64,000 nt of DNA from Halosimplex litoreum (GTDB lineage Archaea; Halobacteriota; Halobacteria; Halobacteriales; Haloarculaceae): the NCBI RefSeq assembly GCF_016065055.1, contig NZ_CP065856.1, positions 2,107,836-2,171,835 on the forward strand, read 5' to 3'. The first letter of the stretch is position 1. Every line of letters starts with the position of its first letter. The position numbers and the translations under genes were made by a program. The notes below the pieces were generated by a model. It was given only the letters and a program-made list of their open reading frames with translations, was not told where the DNA came from and did no database searches. Positions 45,974-55,310 of the stretch are shown here, one piece after another.

Positions 45974-46669
45974 GTGACGAGCGACCGCGCCCTCGCCGAG
46001 TTGCGCGAGAGCCACCACCGTATCGAGGCCGACCGCTGGGACGACATCTACGTCGTGGGCGACGTCCACGGCTGTCTCCTGGCGTTCGAACGGCTCGTCG
46101 ACCGCATCGACCCCGACGACGACACCCTGCTCGTCGTCGTCGGTGACCTGATCCGGAAGGGGCCGGACAGTCACGGCGTCGTCGAGTTCGTCCGCGAGCG
46201 CGACAACGTCGTCAGCGTCCGTGGCAACAACGAGGGGAAGGTCGTCCGCGGCGACACGGAGGTACCGGGTCTGACCGGCGAGGACCGCGCCTACATCGAG
46301 TCGTTGCCACACGCCATCTCCTGGGACGGCCACCTCGTCGTCCACGGCGGGGTCGACCCGCGAAAGTCGCTGGGCGACCACGACCCGGCGGAACTGCTGA
46401 CGATGCGGTCGCTGACCCCCGACGGCAGCTACGACCGGCCCTACTGGTTCGAGGAGTACGACGACAGTCCGCGCGTCTTTTTCGGCCACACCGTCCTGGC
46501 CGAGCCCTACGAGTCCGCGGGCGCCGTCGGCCTCGACACCGGTTGCGTCTACGGCGGCGAGCTGACCGCCTACCACGTCGGTTCGGGCGAGTTCGTCACC
46601 GTCGACCCCGAGGAGACCTACCAGGAGCGCAGCGACGACAGCATCGTCTCCCCCCGACTGTCTCAGTGA
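45974..46669 (+). CDS. PP2A-like protein phosphatase / metallophosphatase
   Basis: 231 residues. GDVHG, GDLIRKGPDS, RGNNE, HGGVD and FGHT motifs match the Ser/Thr phosphatase branch (PPP-like, ApaH-like) of metallophosphatases. The RGNNE in place of RGNHE is a variant of the third motif. GTG 45974. Its stop TGA shares its A with the ATG of ppk (TGATG), so the two are coupled; a role in phosphate/polyphosphate signalling is an inference. Confidence 0.85.
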   Translation: MTSDRALAELRESHHRIEADRWDDIYVVGDVHGCLLAFERLVDRIDPDDDTLLVVVGDLIRKGPDSHGVVEFVRERDNVVSVRGNNEGKVVRGDTEVPGLTGEDRAYIESLPHAISWDGHLVVHGGVDPRKSLGDHDPAELLTMRSLTPDGSYDRPYWFEEYDDSPRVFFGHTVLAEPYESAGAVGLDTGCVYGGELTAYHVGSGEFVTVDPEETYQERSDDSIVSPRLSQ

Positions 46670-49413
46670 TGCCGACCGACGAGTCAGCCGCCACCGACCG
46701 GAACGGAGACGCGCCGACGACGGCGGACGACGGCCGGTCCGAGGGCACCGGTGACGACGAATCCGCGCGGACGGACGACGAATCCGCACGGACGGACGAC
46801 GAATCCGCGCGAACTGCGGACGGCTCCCCGATCGACACCGGCGGCGACGGCGGGACCGTCATCGTCCCCGAGACAGCGGGGGCCGCGACCGTCGACGGCG
46901 CGGACTTCGACCGCTCGGACCCGGCCTTCTACCTCAACCGCGAACTGAGCGAGCTGGCCTACCAGCGCCGGGTCCTCCACGAGGCGATCGACGAGCGCAA
47001 CCCGCTGCTCGAACGGGTGCGCTTCCTCTCGATTTTCACCCGCAACATGGACGAGTTCTTCATGAAGCGGGTCGGCGGGCTCAAACAGCAGATCGAGGCG
47101 GGCGTCACCGAACGGACGGTCGACGGCCGCACGCCCGCCGAGCAGTGGGAGGCGGTGCTCGACGCCGCTCGCCCGATGTTCGCCCGCCAGACCGACTGCT
47201 ACGAGAACGTGGTGCGGCCAGCGCTGGCCGAGGCCGGTATCCACGTCCTCGACTACGAGGAGTGCTCGGCCGCCGAGCGCGCCGAGATGCGCGAGTACTT
47301 CGAGCGCTCGGTGCTGCCGACGCTGACGCCGCTCGCGTTCGACCCCGCCCACCCGTTTCCGTTCATCTCGAACCTGAGTCTCTCGCTGGCGGTGCTCACC
47401 CGTGAGACCGACGGCGACGGGACGACCTTCACCCGCGTGAAGATCCCCCAGAACCTCCCCCGGCTCGTCGCGGTGGTCGACGGCGAGCGCTACGTCCCCA
47501 TCGAGGACGTGATCCGCGCGAACCTCGATCTCCTCTTTCCGAACGTCGAGGTGGTCGAGGCGTCGCTCTTCCGGCTGACCCGCAACGCCGAGGTCCGGCG
47601 CGACGAGGAGGTCGCCGAGGACCTCATCGACATGATCGAGGAGGTGCTCGAACAGCGGCGGTTCGCCACCGTCGTCCGTCTGGAAGTCGAGGCCGGCATG
47701 TCCGAACGCGCCCGCCGGACGATCGTCGAGCAACTCGACCTCGACGAACGGGAAGTGTTCGAGCGACCGGGGCCGCTGGACTATCGGGAGTTCACGCGCC
47801 TGCTCGAGCTCGACCGGCCGGACCTGAAACTGCCCGAGTGGACGCCCCAGCCACACCCCCGCCTCCAGCGCCAGCGGACGCCGCTCGGCGAGGCCGGCGA
47901 CGAGGCGGACATCTTCGCACGCATCCGCGAGGACGACATCCTCCTGCACCACCCCTATCACTCCTTCACCGACACGGTCCAGCGCTTCCTCGCCGAGGCC
48001 GCCGCCGACCCGGACGTCCTCGCCATCAAGGCCGCCATCTACCGCACCGCCAGCGACTCGGGGATCATCCAGTCGCTCATCGACGCCGCCGACAACGGCA
48101 AGCAGGTCGCGGTGATGGTCGAGTTGAAGGCCCGCTTCGACGAGCAGAACAACCTCGAGTGGGTCCGACGGCTGGAGGAGAACGGCATCCACGTCGCCTA
48201 CGGCACTATCGGCCTGAAGACCCACACCAAGACCGCCCTCGTGGTTCGGGAGGAAGACGACGGCGTCGAGCTGTACAGCCACGTCGCAACCGGCAACTAC
48301 CACTCAGAGACCGCCAAGGGCTACGTCGACCTGGGACTCCTGACCGCCGACCGCGACATCGGTCAGGACCTGGTGAAGGTGTTCAACTTCTTCACCGGCC
48401 CCTCGCTGGACGAGCAGTTCCGCAAGCTCCTGATCGCCCCCGTCACGATGCGCGACCGTCTGACAGAGTGTATCCGCCGGGAGGCCGACCACGCCCGCGA
48501 GGGCCGCGAGGCCCGTATCGTCGCGAAGGTCAACGCGCTGGAGGACCCGGATCTGGTGGCAGAACTGTACGAGGCCGCGACGGCCGGCGTCGACATCGAC
48601 CTGATCGTTCGGGACATCTGTCGGCTCCGCCCCGGTATCGAGGGAGTCAGCGAGACGATCGACGTCTACAGCGTCGTCGGCCGGTTCCTCGAACACTCGC
48701 GGATCTACTACTTCGAGAACGGCGCCCGCGACCCCGAGTTGCCGGTCGACGCCCCGGGCGGTCACCCCGAGTACTACATCGGGTCGGCCGACTGGATGAC
48801 CCGCAACCTCGACAGCCGCGTCGAGGCCGTCGCCCCCGTCGAGGACCCCGATATCCGCGAGCAGTTGCGGTTCGTCCTCGAACTGATGCTGGCCGACAAC
48901 CGCAAGTGCTGGGAGATGAACGCCGACGGCACATACGAGCAGCGCCAGCCCGCTCCCGACGAGCCCGATATCAGCACCCAGGCGGTCCTCATGGACCAGA
49001 CTCGCCGGGCCGCCGCCGCCGACGACGTCGACCGGGGCATCGCCGCCGACGCCTTCCACGAGACGGATCTACTCGTCGACGCGGTCGGTCGCGACTCCGG
49101 GCGACCGGCGGCGGACGAAGCGAGTGTCGACGCAGGCGACAGTCCCGACGCAGCCGGCTCGGAGAGCGAAGCGAGCGAGCCGCCGACTGTGCCGACCGAA
49201 GCCGCGGGACCGGCGACCGTCGCCGAGTCGAACGGGGCGGAAGCGGCGGTCGCGACGAACTGCGACCTCCCGGCCGCGCTCTCGGAGCACCCCGACGCCT
49301 GGTACCGGCCGGACAGCGACCACTACGCCTTCGCCGTCCGGACGCCCGACGGCACCGTCTACCGGAAGACTGCCGACGGTGCCGCCAGCGCGATCGAACG
49401 CTACCGAGACTGA
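46669..49413 (+). CDS. ppk: Polyphosphate kinase 1 with N- and C-terminal extensions
   Basis: 914 residues against about 700 for typical Ppk1. Core: FYLNRELSELAYQRRVL, NMDEFFMKRVGG, KTHTKTALVVR with the likely phospho-accepting His, ATGNYHSETAKGYVD. It reversibly makes polyphosphate from ATP. The N-terminal ~85 residues are acidic and hold three 7-residue repeats DDESART from a 21-bp tandem repeat (46753-46815). The C-terminal ~150 residues, ending YRKTADGAASAIERYRD, are not part of the core. ATG 46669. Confidence 0.94.
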   Translation: MPTDESAATDRNGDAPTTADDGRSEGTGDDESARTDDESARTDDESARTADGSPIDTGGDGGTVIVPETAGAATVDGADFDRSDPAFYLNRELSELAYQRRVLHEAIDERNPLLERVRFLSIFTRNMDEFFMKRVGGLKQQIEAGVTERTVDGRTPAEQWEAVLDAARPMFARQTDCYENVVRPALAEAGIHVLDYEECSAAERAEMREYFERSVLPTLTPLAFDPAHPFPFISNLSLSLAVLTRETDGDGTTFTRVKIPQNLPRLVAVVDGERYVPIEDVIRANLDLLFPNVEVVEASLFRLTRNAEVRRDEEVAEDLIDMIEEVLEQRRFATVVRLEVEAGMSERARRTIVEQLDLDEREVFERPGPLDYREFTRLLELDRPDLKLPEWTPQPHPRLQRQRTPLGEAGDEADIFARIREDDILLHHPYHSFTDTVQRFLAEAAADPDVLAIKAAIYRTASDSGIIQSLIDAADNGKQVAVMVELKARFDEQNNLEWVRRLEENGIHVAYGTIGLKTHTKTALVVREEDDGVELYSHVATGNYHSETAKGYVDLGLLTADRDIGQDLVKVFNFFTGPSLDEQFRKLLIAPVTMRDRLTECIRREADHAREGREARIVAKVNALEDPDLVAELYEAATAGVDIDLIVRDICRLRPGIEGVSETIDVYSVVGRFLEHSRIYYFENGARDPELPVDAPGGHPEYYIGSADWMTRNLDSRVEAVAPVEDPDIREQLRFVLELMLADNRKCWEMNADGTYEQRQPAPDEPDISTQAVLMDQTRRAAAADDVDRGIAADAFHETDLLVDAVGRDSGRPAADEASVDAGDSPDAAGSESEASEPPTVPTEAAGPATVAESNGAEAAVATNCDLPAALSEHPDAWYRPDSDHYAFAVRTPDGTVYRKTADGAASAIERYRD

Positions 49414-49449
49414 CGCCCGGACCGACCGACCGACGGGTTCGCGAGCGAG

Positions 49450-50364
49450 TCACGGACGCGACGGGGTCGACCGTTCGGACGCGGTGGCGCGGTCCCGACC
49501 GGCCGCCGCCGCGGGACCGAACTCGGCGGCGTAATCGGCGACGAACGTCGCCACGTCGCGGGGCGGTCGGCCGAGCAGTCGCGCCACGTCGTCGGTAACC
49601 CGGTCTGCGAGCCCGAGCCGCGCGGTCGTGTAGATACCGACCATCAGGGCGACGAACGGGAGCGACTCTCCGCGCGAGCGCAGCCGCCGGACGAACGCGA
49701 ACACCGACGGGTCGGCGTAGGTGATCGACCGATCGAGGACGTCGCCGAAGACCGCCGCCACTTCCTCGTAGGTGAGCGCCGCGGGGCCGGTGAGGTCGTA
49801 GGCGCGGTCGGCGTGACCGTCCTCGGTCAGGACGACCGCGGCGACTTCGCCCACGTCCCTCGCGTCGACGAAACTGGTCGCGCCGTCGCCCGCCGGGACG
49901 AAGATCTCGTCGCGCTCGACGACGTCCCGACCGTGGACCTCCGAGAGATTCTGCACGAAGAAGGAGGCGCGCAGGAACGTGTACTCGAGGTCCGTCTCGG
50001 TGATGCGCTTCTCGATCCGGTGGTGGGGGATCAGCGGGTTCCGCTCGGCGCCGAGCGTCGAGAGGTAGGCGACCCGCTCGACGCCGACGCGGTCGGCCGC
50101 GGCGGCGAACTCGCCGACGCGCTCGCTGTCCGCGGTCGGCGGCCGCATCAGGTAGCAGCCGTCCACGTCGGCCAGCGCTGCGCCCCACGTCTCCGGTCGT
50201 TCGAAGTCGAAGGCGACGCGTTCGGCGGCCTCGGGGAACCGTTCCTCGGCGGTTTCGGGCTCCCGCGTCGCGACGCGGACCGTCGCGTCTCGGTCGCCGA
50301 GCGCGTCGACGACGTGCCGGCCGACGGTCCCGGTGGCGCCGGTGACGAGGATCCGGTCGGTCAT
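49450..50364 (-). CDS. NmrA-like NAD(P)-binding oxidoreductase
   Basis: 304 residues. Rossmann motif ILVTGATGTVGRHVV at the N-terminus; YLSTLGAE and LRASFFVQNL in the positions typical of the NmrA/HSCARG atypical SDR group, which often senses NADP rather than reducing a substrate. ATG 50364 is chosen because the upstream extension lacks domain character. It starts 13 bp after the stop of the DUF6069-like gene, so the two are co-transcribed. Confidence 0.85.
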   Translation of the reverse strand: MTDRILVTGATGTVGRHVVDALGDRDATVRVATREPETAEERFPEAAERVAFDFERPETWGAALADVDGCYLMRPPTADSERVGEFAAAADRVGVERVAYLSTLGAERNPLIPHHRIEKRITETDLEYTFLRASFFVQNLSEVHGRDVVERDEIFVPAGDGATSFVDARDVGEVAAVVLTEDGHADRAYDLTGPAALTYEEVAAVFGDVLDRSITYADPSVFAFVRRLRSRGESLPFVALMVGIYTTARLGLADRVTDDVARLLGRPPRDVATFVADYAAEFGPAAAAGRDRATASERSTPSRP

Positions 50365-50377
50365 CGCTCCCCCCGAG

Positions 50378-50797
50378 TCATCGTTCACCTCGCCAGGAGA
50401 CGAGCAGTTCGACCGCGACCGCGGCGACAACGACGTGCATGGCCATCAGGACGACGACGCCCGCGGGGGTCGCGGCGGGGTCGGCGAAAAGCAGCGCCAG
50501 GTCGGGGACGAACGAGACGACCAGCACCGCGACGGCGACCGTGCGGAAGGTCGCCGCCGGCTCGGCGACCCGGTCGCGCAGGAGCGCGTAGACGCCGGCC
50601 GCCCCCAGCGCGCCGATCACGGAGAGGAAGACGACCGGCGGATACGTCAGCGCCCGAAACTCGGGCGCGATCCCGACCGCTTGCGCGGCCGCGACGAGGC
50701 CGGCGTTGGCCGTCGCCGCGAGGACCGCCGTCAGTCCCGCTCGAACCGGTAGCGAGCGGGTCCGCACGGCTCTCGAATCGGTGTTCGTAGTTGCCAT
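50378..50797 (-). CDS. Four-helix membrane protein (DUF6069-like)
   Basis: 139 residues with four hydrophobic segments: LTAVLAATANAGLVAAA, PPVVFLSVIGALGAAGVYAL, TVAVAVLVVSFVPDLALLF and VVLMAMHVVVAAVAVELL. The pattern matches DUF6069 proteins, from memory; function unknown. First gene of the two-gene unit with the NmrA-like oxidoreductase. Confidence 0.7.
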   Translation of the reverse strand: MATTNTDSRAVRTRSLPVRAGLTAVLAATANAGLVAAAQAVGIAPEFRALTYPPVVFLSVIGALGAAGVYALLRDRVAEPAATFRTVAVAVLVVSFVPDLALLFADPAATPAGVVVLMAMHVVVAAVAVELLVSWRGER

Positions 50798-50865
50798 GTG
50801 CGTTCTTACGACGGCCGGGGAGATATAGTTCTCCGTCGTCGATATCGGCGTCGACGACCGTCTCG

Positions 50866-52515
50866 TTACGTGACTCCGGTGATCTCGAAGCGGGCGCCGC
50901 CGGTCGCGCTCTCGGTGACCGTCAGGGTCCACCCGTGTGCGGCGACGATCGAATCGACGATCTGTAGCCCGTAGCCGGTCCCGTGGCGGTTGGTGGTGAC
51001 GCCGGCTTCGAGCACCGACTCGCGCTCGTCCGGCGGGATCCCGGGGCCGTCGTCCTCGACGAACAAGCCGTCCTCGGTCGTCCCGACCCGGACGTGGACG
51101 GACGATTCGCCGTGTTCTACCGCGTTCCGGTAGAGGTTCTCGAAGACGCGTCGGAGCATCGCCGCGTCCGCGCGGACAGTCAGGTCGGCGTCGACCGTCA
51201 GCGTCGCCGCCTCCGTCTCGACGCTCTCCCACGCGCGCTCGGCGACGGCCGCCAGCGAGACCGGCTCGGGGTCGTCGATCCGTTTGCCCTGTTTCGACAG
51301 CGTGAGCACGTCGTCGATGATATCGGCCATCCGGTCGTGGGCCGTCTCGACCTTCTCGAAGGCGTCGTCGTCGTCGGTGTCCGTGTCCTCCTGGGCGAAC
51401 TCGAGGTACCCCTGCGCGACCGTCAACGGGCTCCGGAGGTCGTGGGACACCGTCGAGGCGAACGCGTCCAGTTGCTCGGTCTGGCGTCGGAGTTGCTGTT
51501 CCCGCCGGTGTTGCTCGGTCACGTCGCGCAACACGACGACCCAGCCGACGTGGCGCCCGCCGCGAGCGAGCGATTCGACGACCGGCCGGTAGTACTTCGG
51601 TCCGTCGTCACCGGCCACCTTGACGAGGTCGCCGTCGGCCGACTCGGGGTCGGAGCCGTCGACGATGCCGGTGATGGCGTCGCTGTCGGCGGTCGCGTCG
51701 ACGACGGCTCGCCCGTTCGCGTTCGCGTGGACGACCCGCCGGTCGCGGTCGAGGACCACCATTCCGTCGGGCGAGTACTTCATCGCCGTCGTGTACGCCA
51801 GGGGCGGGAGGTCGAACAGCCGGTATCTGAAGACGGCGGCGCCGAAGGCGGCCGTCGAGACGGCCCCCGAGACCGGCACCAGGTTCACCCCGCCGGTGAA
51901 CGGCGGGACCTCCCACGCGGTGAGGAGTCCGGCGACGACGGGCGCGGCCACGCCGACGGCGATCCAGCCGGCCTGCGGGTAGTACGACGGGCCGACTCGG
52001 ACCGCTTCGTAGCCGACGACCGCCACCGAACAGGCCACCAGCAGCATGCTGTACGCGCTGAACAGGACGAACGCGGGCCCGTCGTCGACGCGCACGGTGA
52101 CGATCCCGTCCCTGGCGACGTCGACACCGTCTACCACGAGTCGCTCGGGGCTGGCGACCAGTAACGCGACGAACGCGAGCGGGAGGGCGAAGACGGCCGC
52201 GACGACCCTCGGCCGGAGCCAGCCCGTTCTGTCGGTGTACGCGAGGACGAACAGGAGAAACAGCGGCGGGAGCGCCGCGATCCCGACGTGCAGCGCCCGG
52301 TAGAGCAGGAGCTTGGTCGCCGGGTCGGTGTGGAACAGCTTCAGCGCCGAGAGCCCCGTCCACAGCGCCGTCGCAGCGGCGATACACACGAACAGCGAGA
52401 CCGTCGGGTCGCTGCCGCGGTCTCGCCCCACTCTCGCGGCGTAGGCCCCGAGTACGACCGCGGTCCCCATCGCGAACAGCGTCGGGACCGCGTACGGTGT
52501 GAGTTGCCAGGTCAC
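50866..52515 (-). CDS. Membrane histidine kinase with 7TM sensor and PAS
   Basis: 549 residues. Seven hydrophobic helices (about 1-230), a PAS domain (DGMVVLDRDRRVVHANANG), HisKA H-box SHDLRSPLTVAQGYL and ATPase motifs NLYRNAVEHG, EDDGPGIPPDE and GTGYGLQIV. GTG 52515 is chosen: a minus-strand TATTATCC box (about 52539-52546) lies 25-30 bp upstream, fitting a leaderless message. The kinase core closely resembles the one at 55311-57146. Confidence 0.87.
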   Translation of the reverse strand: MTWQLTPYAVPTLFAMGTAVVLGAYAARVGRDRGSDPTVSLFVCIAAATALWTGLSALKLFHTDPATKLLLYRALHVGIAALPPLFLLFVLAYTDRTGWLRPRVVAAVFALPLAFVALLVASPERLVVDGVDVARDGIVTVRVDDGPAFVLFSAYSMLLVACSVAVVGYEAVRVGPSYYPQAGWIAVGVAAPVVAGLLTAWEVPPFTGGVNLVPVSGAVSTAAFGAAVFRYRLFDLPPLAYTTAMKYSPDGMVVLDRDRRVVHANANGRAVVDATADSDAITGIVDGSDPESADGDLVKVAGDDGPKYYRPVVESLARGGRHVGWVVVLRDVTEQHRREQQLRRQTEQLDAFASTVSHDLRSPLTVAQGYLEFAQEDTDTDDDDAFEKVETAHDRMADIIDDVLTLSKQGKRIDDPEPVSLAAVAERAWESVETEAATLTVDADLTVRADAAMLRRVFENLYRNAVEHGESSVHVRVGTTEDGLFVEDDGPGIPPDERESVLEAGVTTNRHGTGYGLQIVDSIVAAHGWTLTVTESATGGARFEITGVT

Positions 52516-52642
52516 TACCTCGATATTCGGGTACCCCGGATAATAGCTACGGGTCACCGTCTCAGATGTGAGATTTGGGCCGGGTGCGAGTCGGACCCTC
52601 CGACGACAAGACTGATACGACCGCCGTCGGAACGGCCGACGA

Positions 52643-53818
52643 ATGCCCTCCATGACACGTCGCGGCGCGCTGGGCGCGCTGGTCGGCGCGGTCGGTAGCG
52701 TCGCCGGCTGCGCTGCCCTCGGCGACGACGACGCGCCCCCGATCGAGCGGTCGTGGTACGTCAGTTTCCGCGAGCCGTCGTCGGTCGCCGCCACCGCCGA
52801 CGGTAAGTTGTTAGCCGGTTCGCACAGTCCGTTCCGGGATCGACCGATCGTCGCCGGGCTCGACACGGGAACCGGCGAGACGACCTGGTCGGTGACGACC
52901 TCGAAGGGTCGCAAGTCGCCGGTCGCCGTCGCAGACGGGTGGGCCTACGCCGTCTCGGCCGGCGGGAAGGTCGTCGCCGTCGACGCGACCGCGGGGGAGT
53001 CGGTCTGGCGACGCGAACTCGACCCGTTCGACGAGGCCGACCCCGGGGTCGTCGAGTTCGCTCCGATACCCCTCGGCGACCGGGTCGTCGCACCGATCTC
53101 CGGAATCCAGGACGACGTGCCCGACCGGCTGCTCTGCGTCGCCCGTGCCGACGGCGAGACGCTGTTCACCTACGACCTCCCGGCGTCGCTGTCGGGCGCA
53201 CCCGGCGCGCTGCCCGACGGCGTGGTCGCGCCCCTGCTCGACGGCCGCGTCCTCGGCCTCGACCGGGACGGCTCGGTCCGGTGGACGCGCGATGTCGGCG
53301 CCGCGCTGTCGGCCGTCGGGGCCGCCGACGGGACGGCCTACCTCGGCGCCGCCACCGAAGAACTGCTGGCCCTCGACGCGGCGACGGGGACCGTCGAGTG
53401 GCGCCGCTCGCTGGAAAACACCGTGTTCACGCGGCCGCTCGTGACCGACGACCGCGTCTACGTCGGCGGCGCCGACTACTCGCTGCGGGCGTTCGACGCC
53501 GCCTCGGGCCGCCAGCTGTGGCGCGACGACCTCGACAACGCCGTCACCCACGGGCCGACGGCGGTCGGCGACCGGCTGGTGACGCTGGTCGGCGGTCGCC
53601 GCGAAGTCCGTGGCCCCAGCGGAACCGTCCCGTTCACGCCGACCACGCTCTACGTCCACGACCGGGACGGGACGCGTCTCCGGAGGGTTCGGTTCGACGA
53701 CAAACAGCGCTTCGATGGCGGCGGCGTCGAGTGGATGGGGGCGGCCGGCGGGACCGTCTACCTGGGTCAGACGTTCGGGCTGACGCGGGTCGCCCCGGAG
53801 GCGATCGCCGATGCGTGA
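52643..53818 (+). CDS. Tat lipoprotein with PQQ-like beta-propeller (1)
   Basis: 391 residues. The signal MTRRGALGALVGAVGSVAGC ends in a lipobox Cys; the start may be ATG 52643 or 52652. The rest is WD/PQQ-type repeats (VVAVDATAGESVWRREL, LLALDAATGTVEWRRSL, LRAFDAASGRQLWRDDL), giving a seven- or eight-bladed propeller outside the cell. Enzymatic residues are not identified; binding or scaffold roles are possible. It overlaps the next, similar gene by 8 bp. Confidence 0.85.
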   Translation: MPSMTRRGALGALVGAVGSVAGCAALGDDDAPPIERSWYVSFREPSSVAATADGKLLAGSHSPFRDRPIVAGLDTGTGETTWSVTTSKGRKSPVAVADGWAYAVSAGGKVVAVDATAGESVWRRELDPFDEADPGVVEFAPIPLGDRVVAPISGIQDDVPDRLLCVARADGETLFTYDLPASLSGAPGALPDGVVAPLLDGRVLGLDRDGSVRWTRDVGAALSAVGAADGTAYLGAATEELLALDAATGTVEWRRSLENTVFTRPLVTDDRVYVGGADYSLRAFDAASGRQLWRDDLDNAVTHGPTAVGDRLVTLVGGRREVRGPSGTVPFTPTTLYVHDRDGTRLRRVRFDDKQRFDGGGVEWMGAAGGTVYLGQTFGLTRVAPEAIADA

Positions 53819-55115
53819 GTCCGACGACGGCCCGGATGCGAGTGCCGACGGCGGCCCCGACGCGGGCGCCTCCACACCGCGCACGACGGGTGGCGACCGT
53901 CCGCGCTGGTCGCGTCGGCGTGCGCTCGCCTCGATCGCGTCCGTGGGGACACTCTCGCTGGCGGGCTGTTCGCTGCGGTCGCTCGGCGGCGTCGACCCCG
54001 TCTGGGTGCGCGACTTCCCGGACGCGGCCGGGGCCGGACCGCCCGCCGCGACCGCCGGTCACGTCGTCGTCGGCGGGCAAGACCGGCGGCTCCACGGCTT
54101 CACCGCCGACGGCGAGCGGGTCGTCGACGTCGAAACCGGCGGCCCAGTCGAGGCCCGACCGGCCGTCCCGGCGTCGGGCGGTCCGGTCCACGTCCACAGC
54201 ACCGATGGCGACCTCTACACCGTCGACATCTCGGGCGAGCGGCTGTGGCACGTGGAGGGACGCGACCGGGACGGCTGGCTCGGCCGCGCTGGCTCGCTGG
54301 TCGTCCACAACGACCCGGTCGAGGGGGCGGTCACCGGCTACGACGCCACCGATGGGACGCGTCGCTTCCGGCACTTCAGCCCGAACTACCCGTCCCCGAC
54401 GCTGGGCGATTCGATCTGCGTGCTCGTCGAGCCGTCCCCGGACGGCGAGCGGACGTACGCGGCGCTCGACTCGGCGACCGGCGACGTCCGCTGGAAACTG
54501 GGGTCCGACGATGGCTACCCCGCCGCCGTTGTCGGCGACCGGGTCCTCACGCTCCGCGACTCCACCCTGCGGCTGCGCCGGGCCGAGGACGGGACCGTCC
54601 GCTGGCGCCGGACGGTCGAGGGCGACGTGGGCGGCATCTCCGGGCCGCCGGTCTGGTTCGACGAGGACGTGTACGCCCGCGTCGGACATCGGGACGGCCG
54701 GGACGAACTGGTCGCCATCGACCGCGAGGACGGGACGGTGTTGTGGCGCCGGACGGTCGGGTACGAGCTGGAGGCGGTGACGGTGACCGCCGAGGGCGTC
54801 TTCGCCGCGAGCGAGGCCGAAGACCCCGACGGCGGCATCCTGATCCGACTGGACGCCTTCGACCGCGACGGCACGCGGCGGTGGCAAACGACGACCGACA
54901 TCTCGATCGGCGGCACCGTCGAGGCGCTCGGCCACGCCGGCGAGGTCGTCTTCGCCGCCAGCGACCGTGAGATCGCCGCCTACGACCCCGACGACGGGTC
55001 GCGCCGATGGCGCCACGAACCGGACGCCTCGCGGATCGGGGCCGCGGCGGCCGGCGATGCCCTGTACGTCTCCTATCGCGACAGTGGTGGTGCGGCGCGG
55101 CTCCCGACGAGCTAA
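53811..55115 (+). CDS. Tat lipoprotein with PQQ-like beta-propeller (2)
   Basis: 434 residues, a likely tandem duplicate of the preceding gene. An acidic tail precedes WSRRRALASIASVGTLSLAGC (twin Arg, lipobox). Repeats include LHGFTADGERVVDVETGG, LYTVDISGERLWHVEG and LVAIDREDGTVLWRRTV. The 8-bp overlap implies coupled expression. The pair lies between two sensor kinases. Confidence 0.85.
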   Translation: MRESDDGPDASADGGPDAGASTPRTTGGDRPRWSRRRALASIASVGTLSLAGCSLRSLGGVDPVWVRDFPDAAGAGPPAATAGHVVVGGQDRRLHGFTADGERVVDVETGGPVEARPAVPASGGPVHVHSTDGDLYTVDISGERLWHVEGRDRDGWLGRAGSLVVHNDPVEGAVTGYDATDGTRRFRHFSPNYPSPTLGDSICVLVEPSPDGERTYAALDSATGDVRWKLGSDDGYPAAVVGDRVLTLRDSTLRLRRAEDGTVRWRRTVEGDVGGISGPPVWFDEDVYARVGHRDGRDELVAIDREDGTVLWRRTVGYELEAVTVTAEGVFAASEAEDPDGGILIRLDAFDRDGTRRWQTTTDISIGGTVEALGHAGEVVFAASDREIAAYDPDDGSRRWRHEPDASRIGAAAAGDALYVSYRDSGGAARLPTS

Positions 55116-55310
55116 CGCGGGACGGCGCGGGCCCGTGACACACGGCGAGCGGGGTGTCGCTCCGGACGTCCGGTGGGGTCGGCTACCCCGCCCGGTCCGT
55201 CGGCGGCCGCCGGGCGCTCTCGGACGACGGCTCCCCGAACCGACGCCGTGGTGACAGATGTGCAACTACTGTCGACCCGCGGACTTATTACAATTCTCGC
55301 CGTTAACTGC

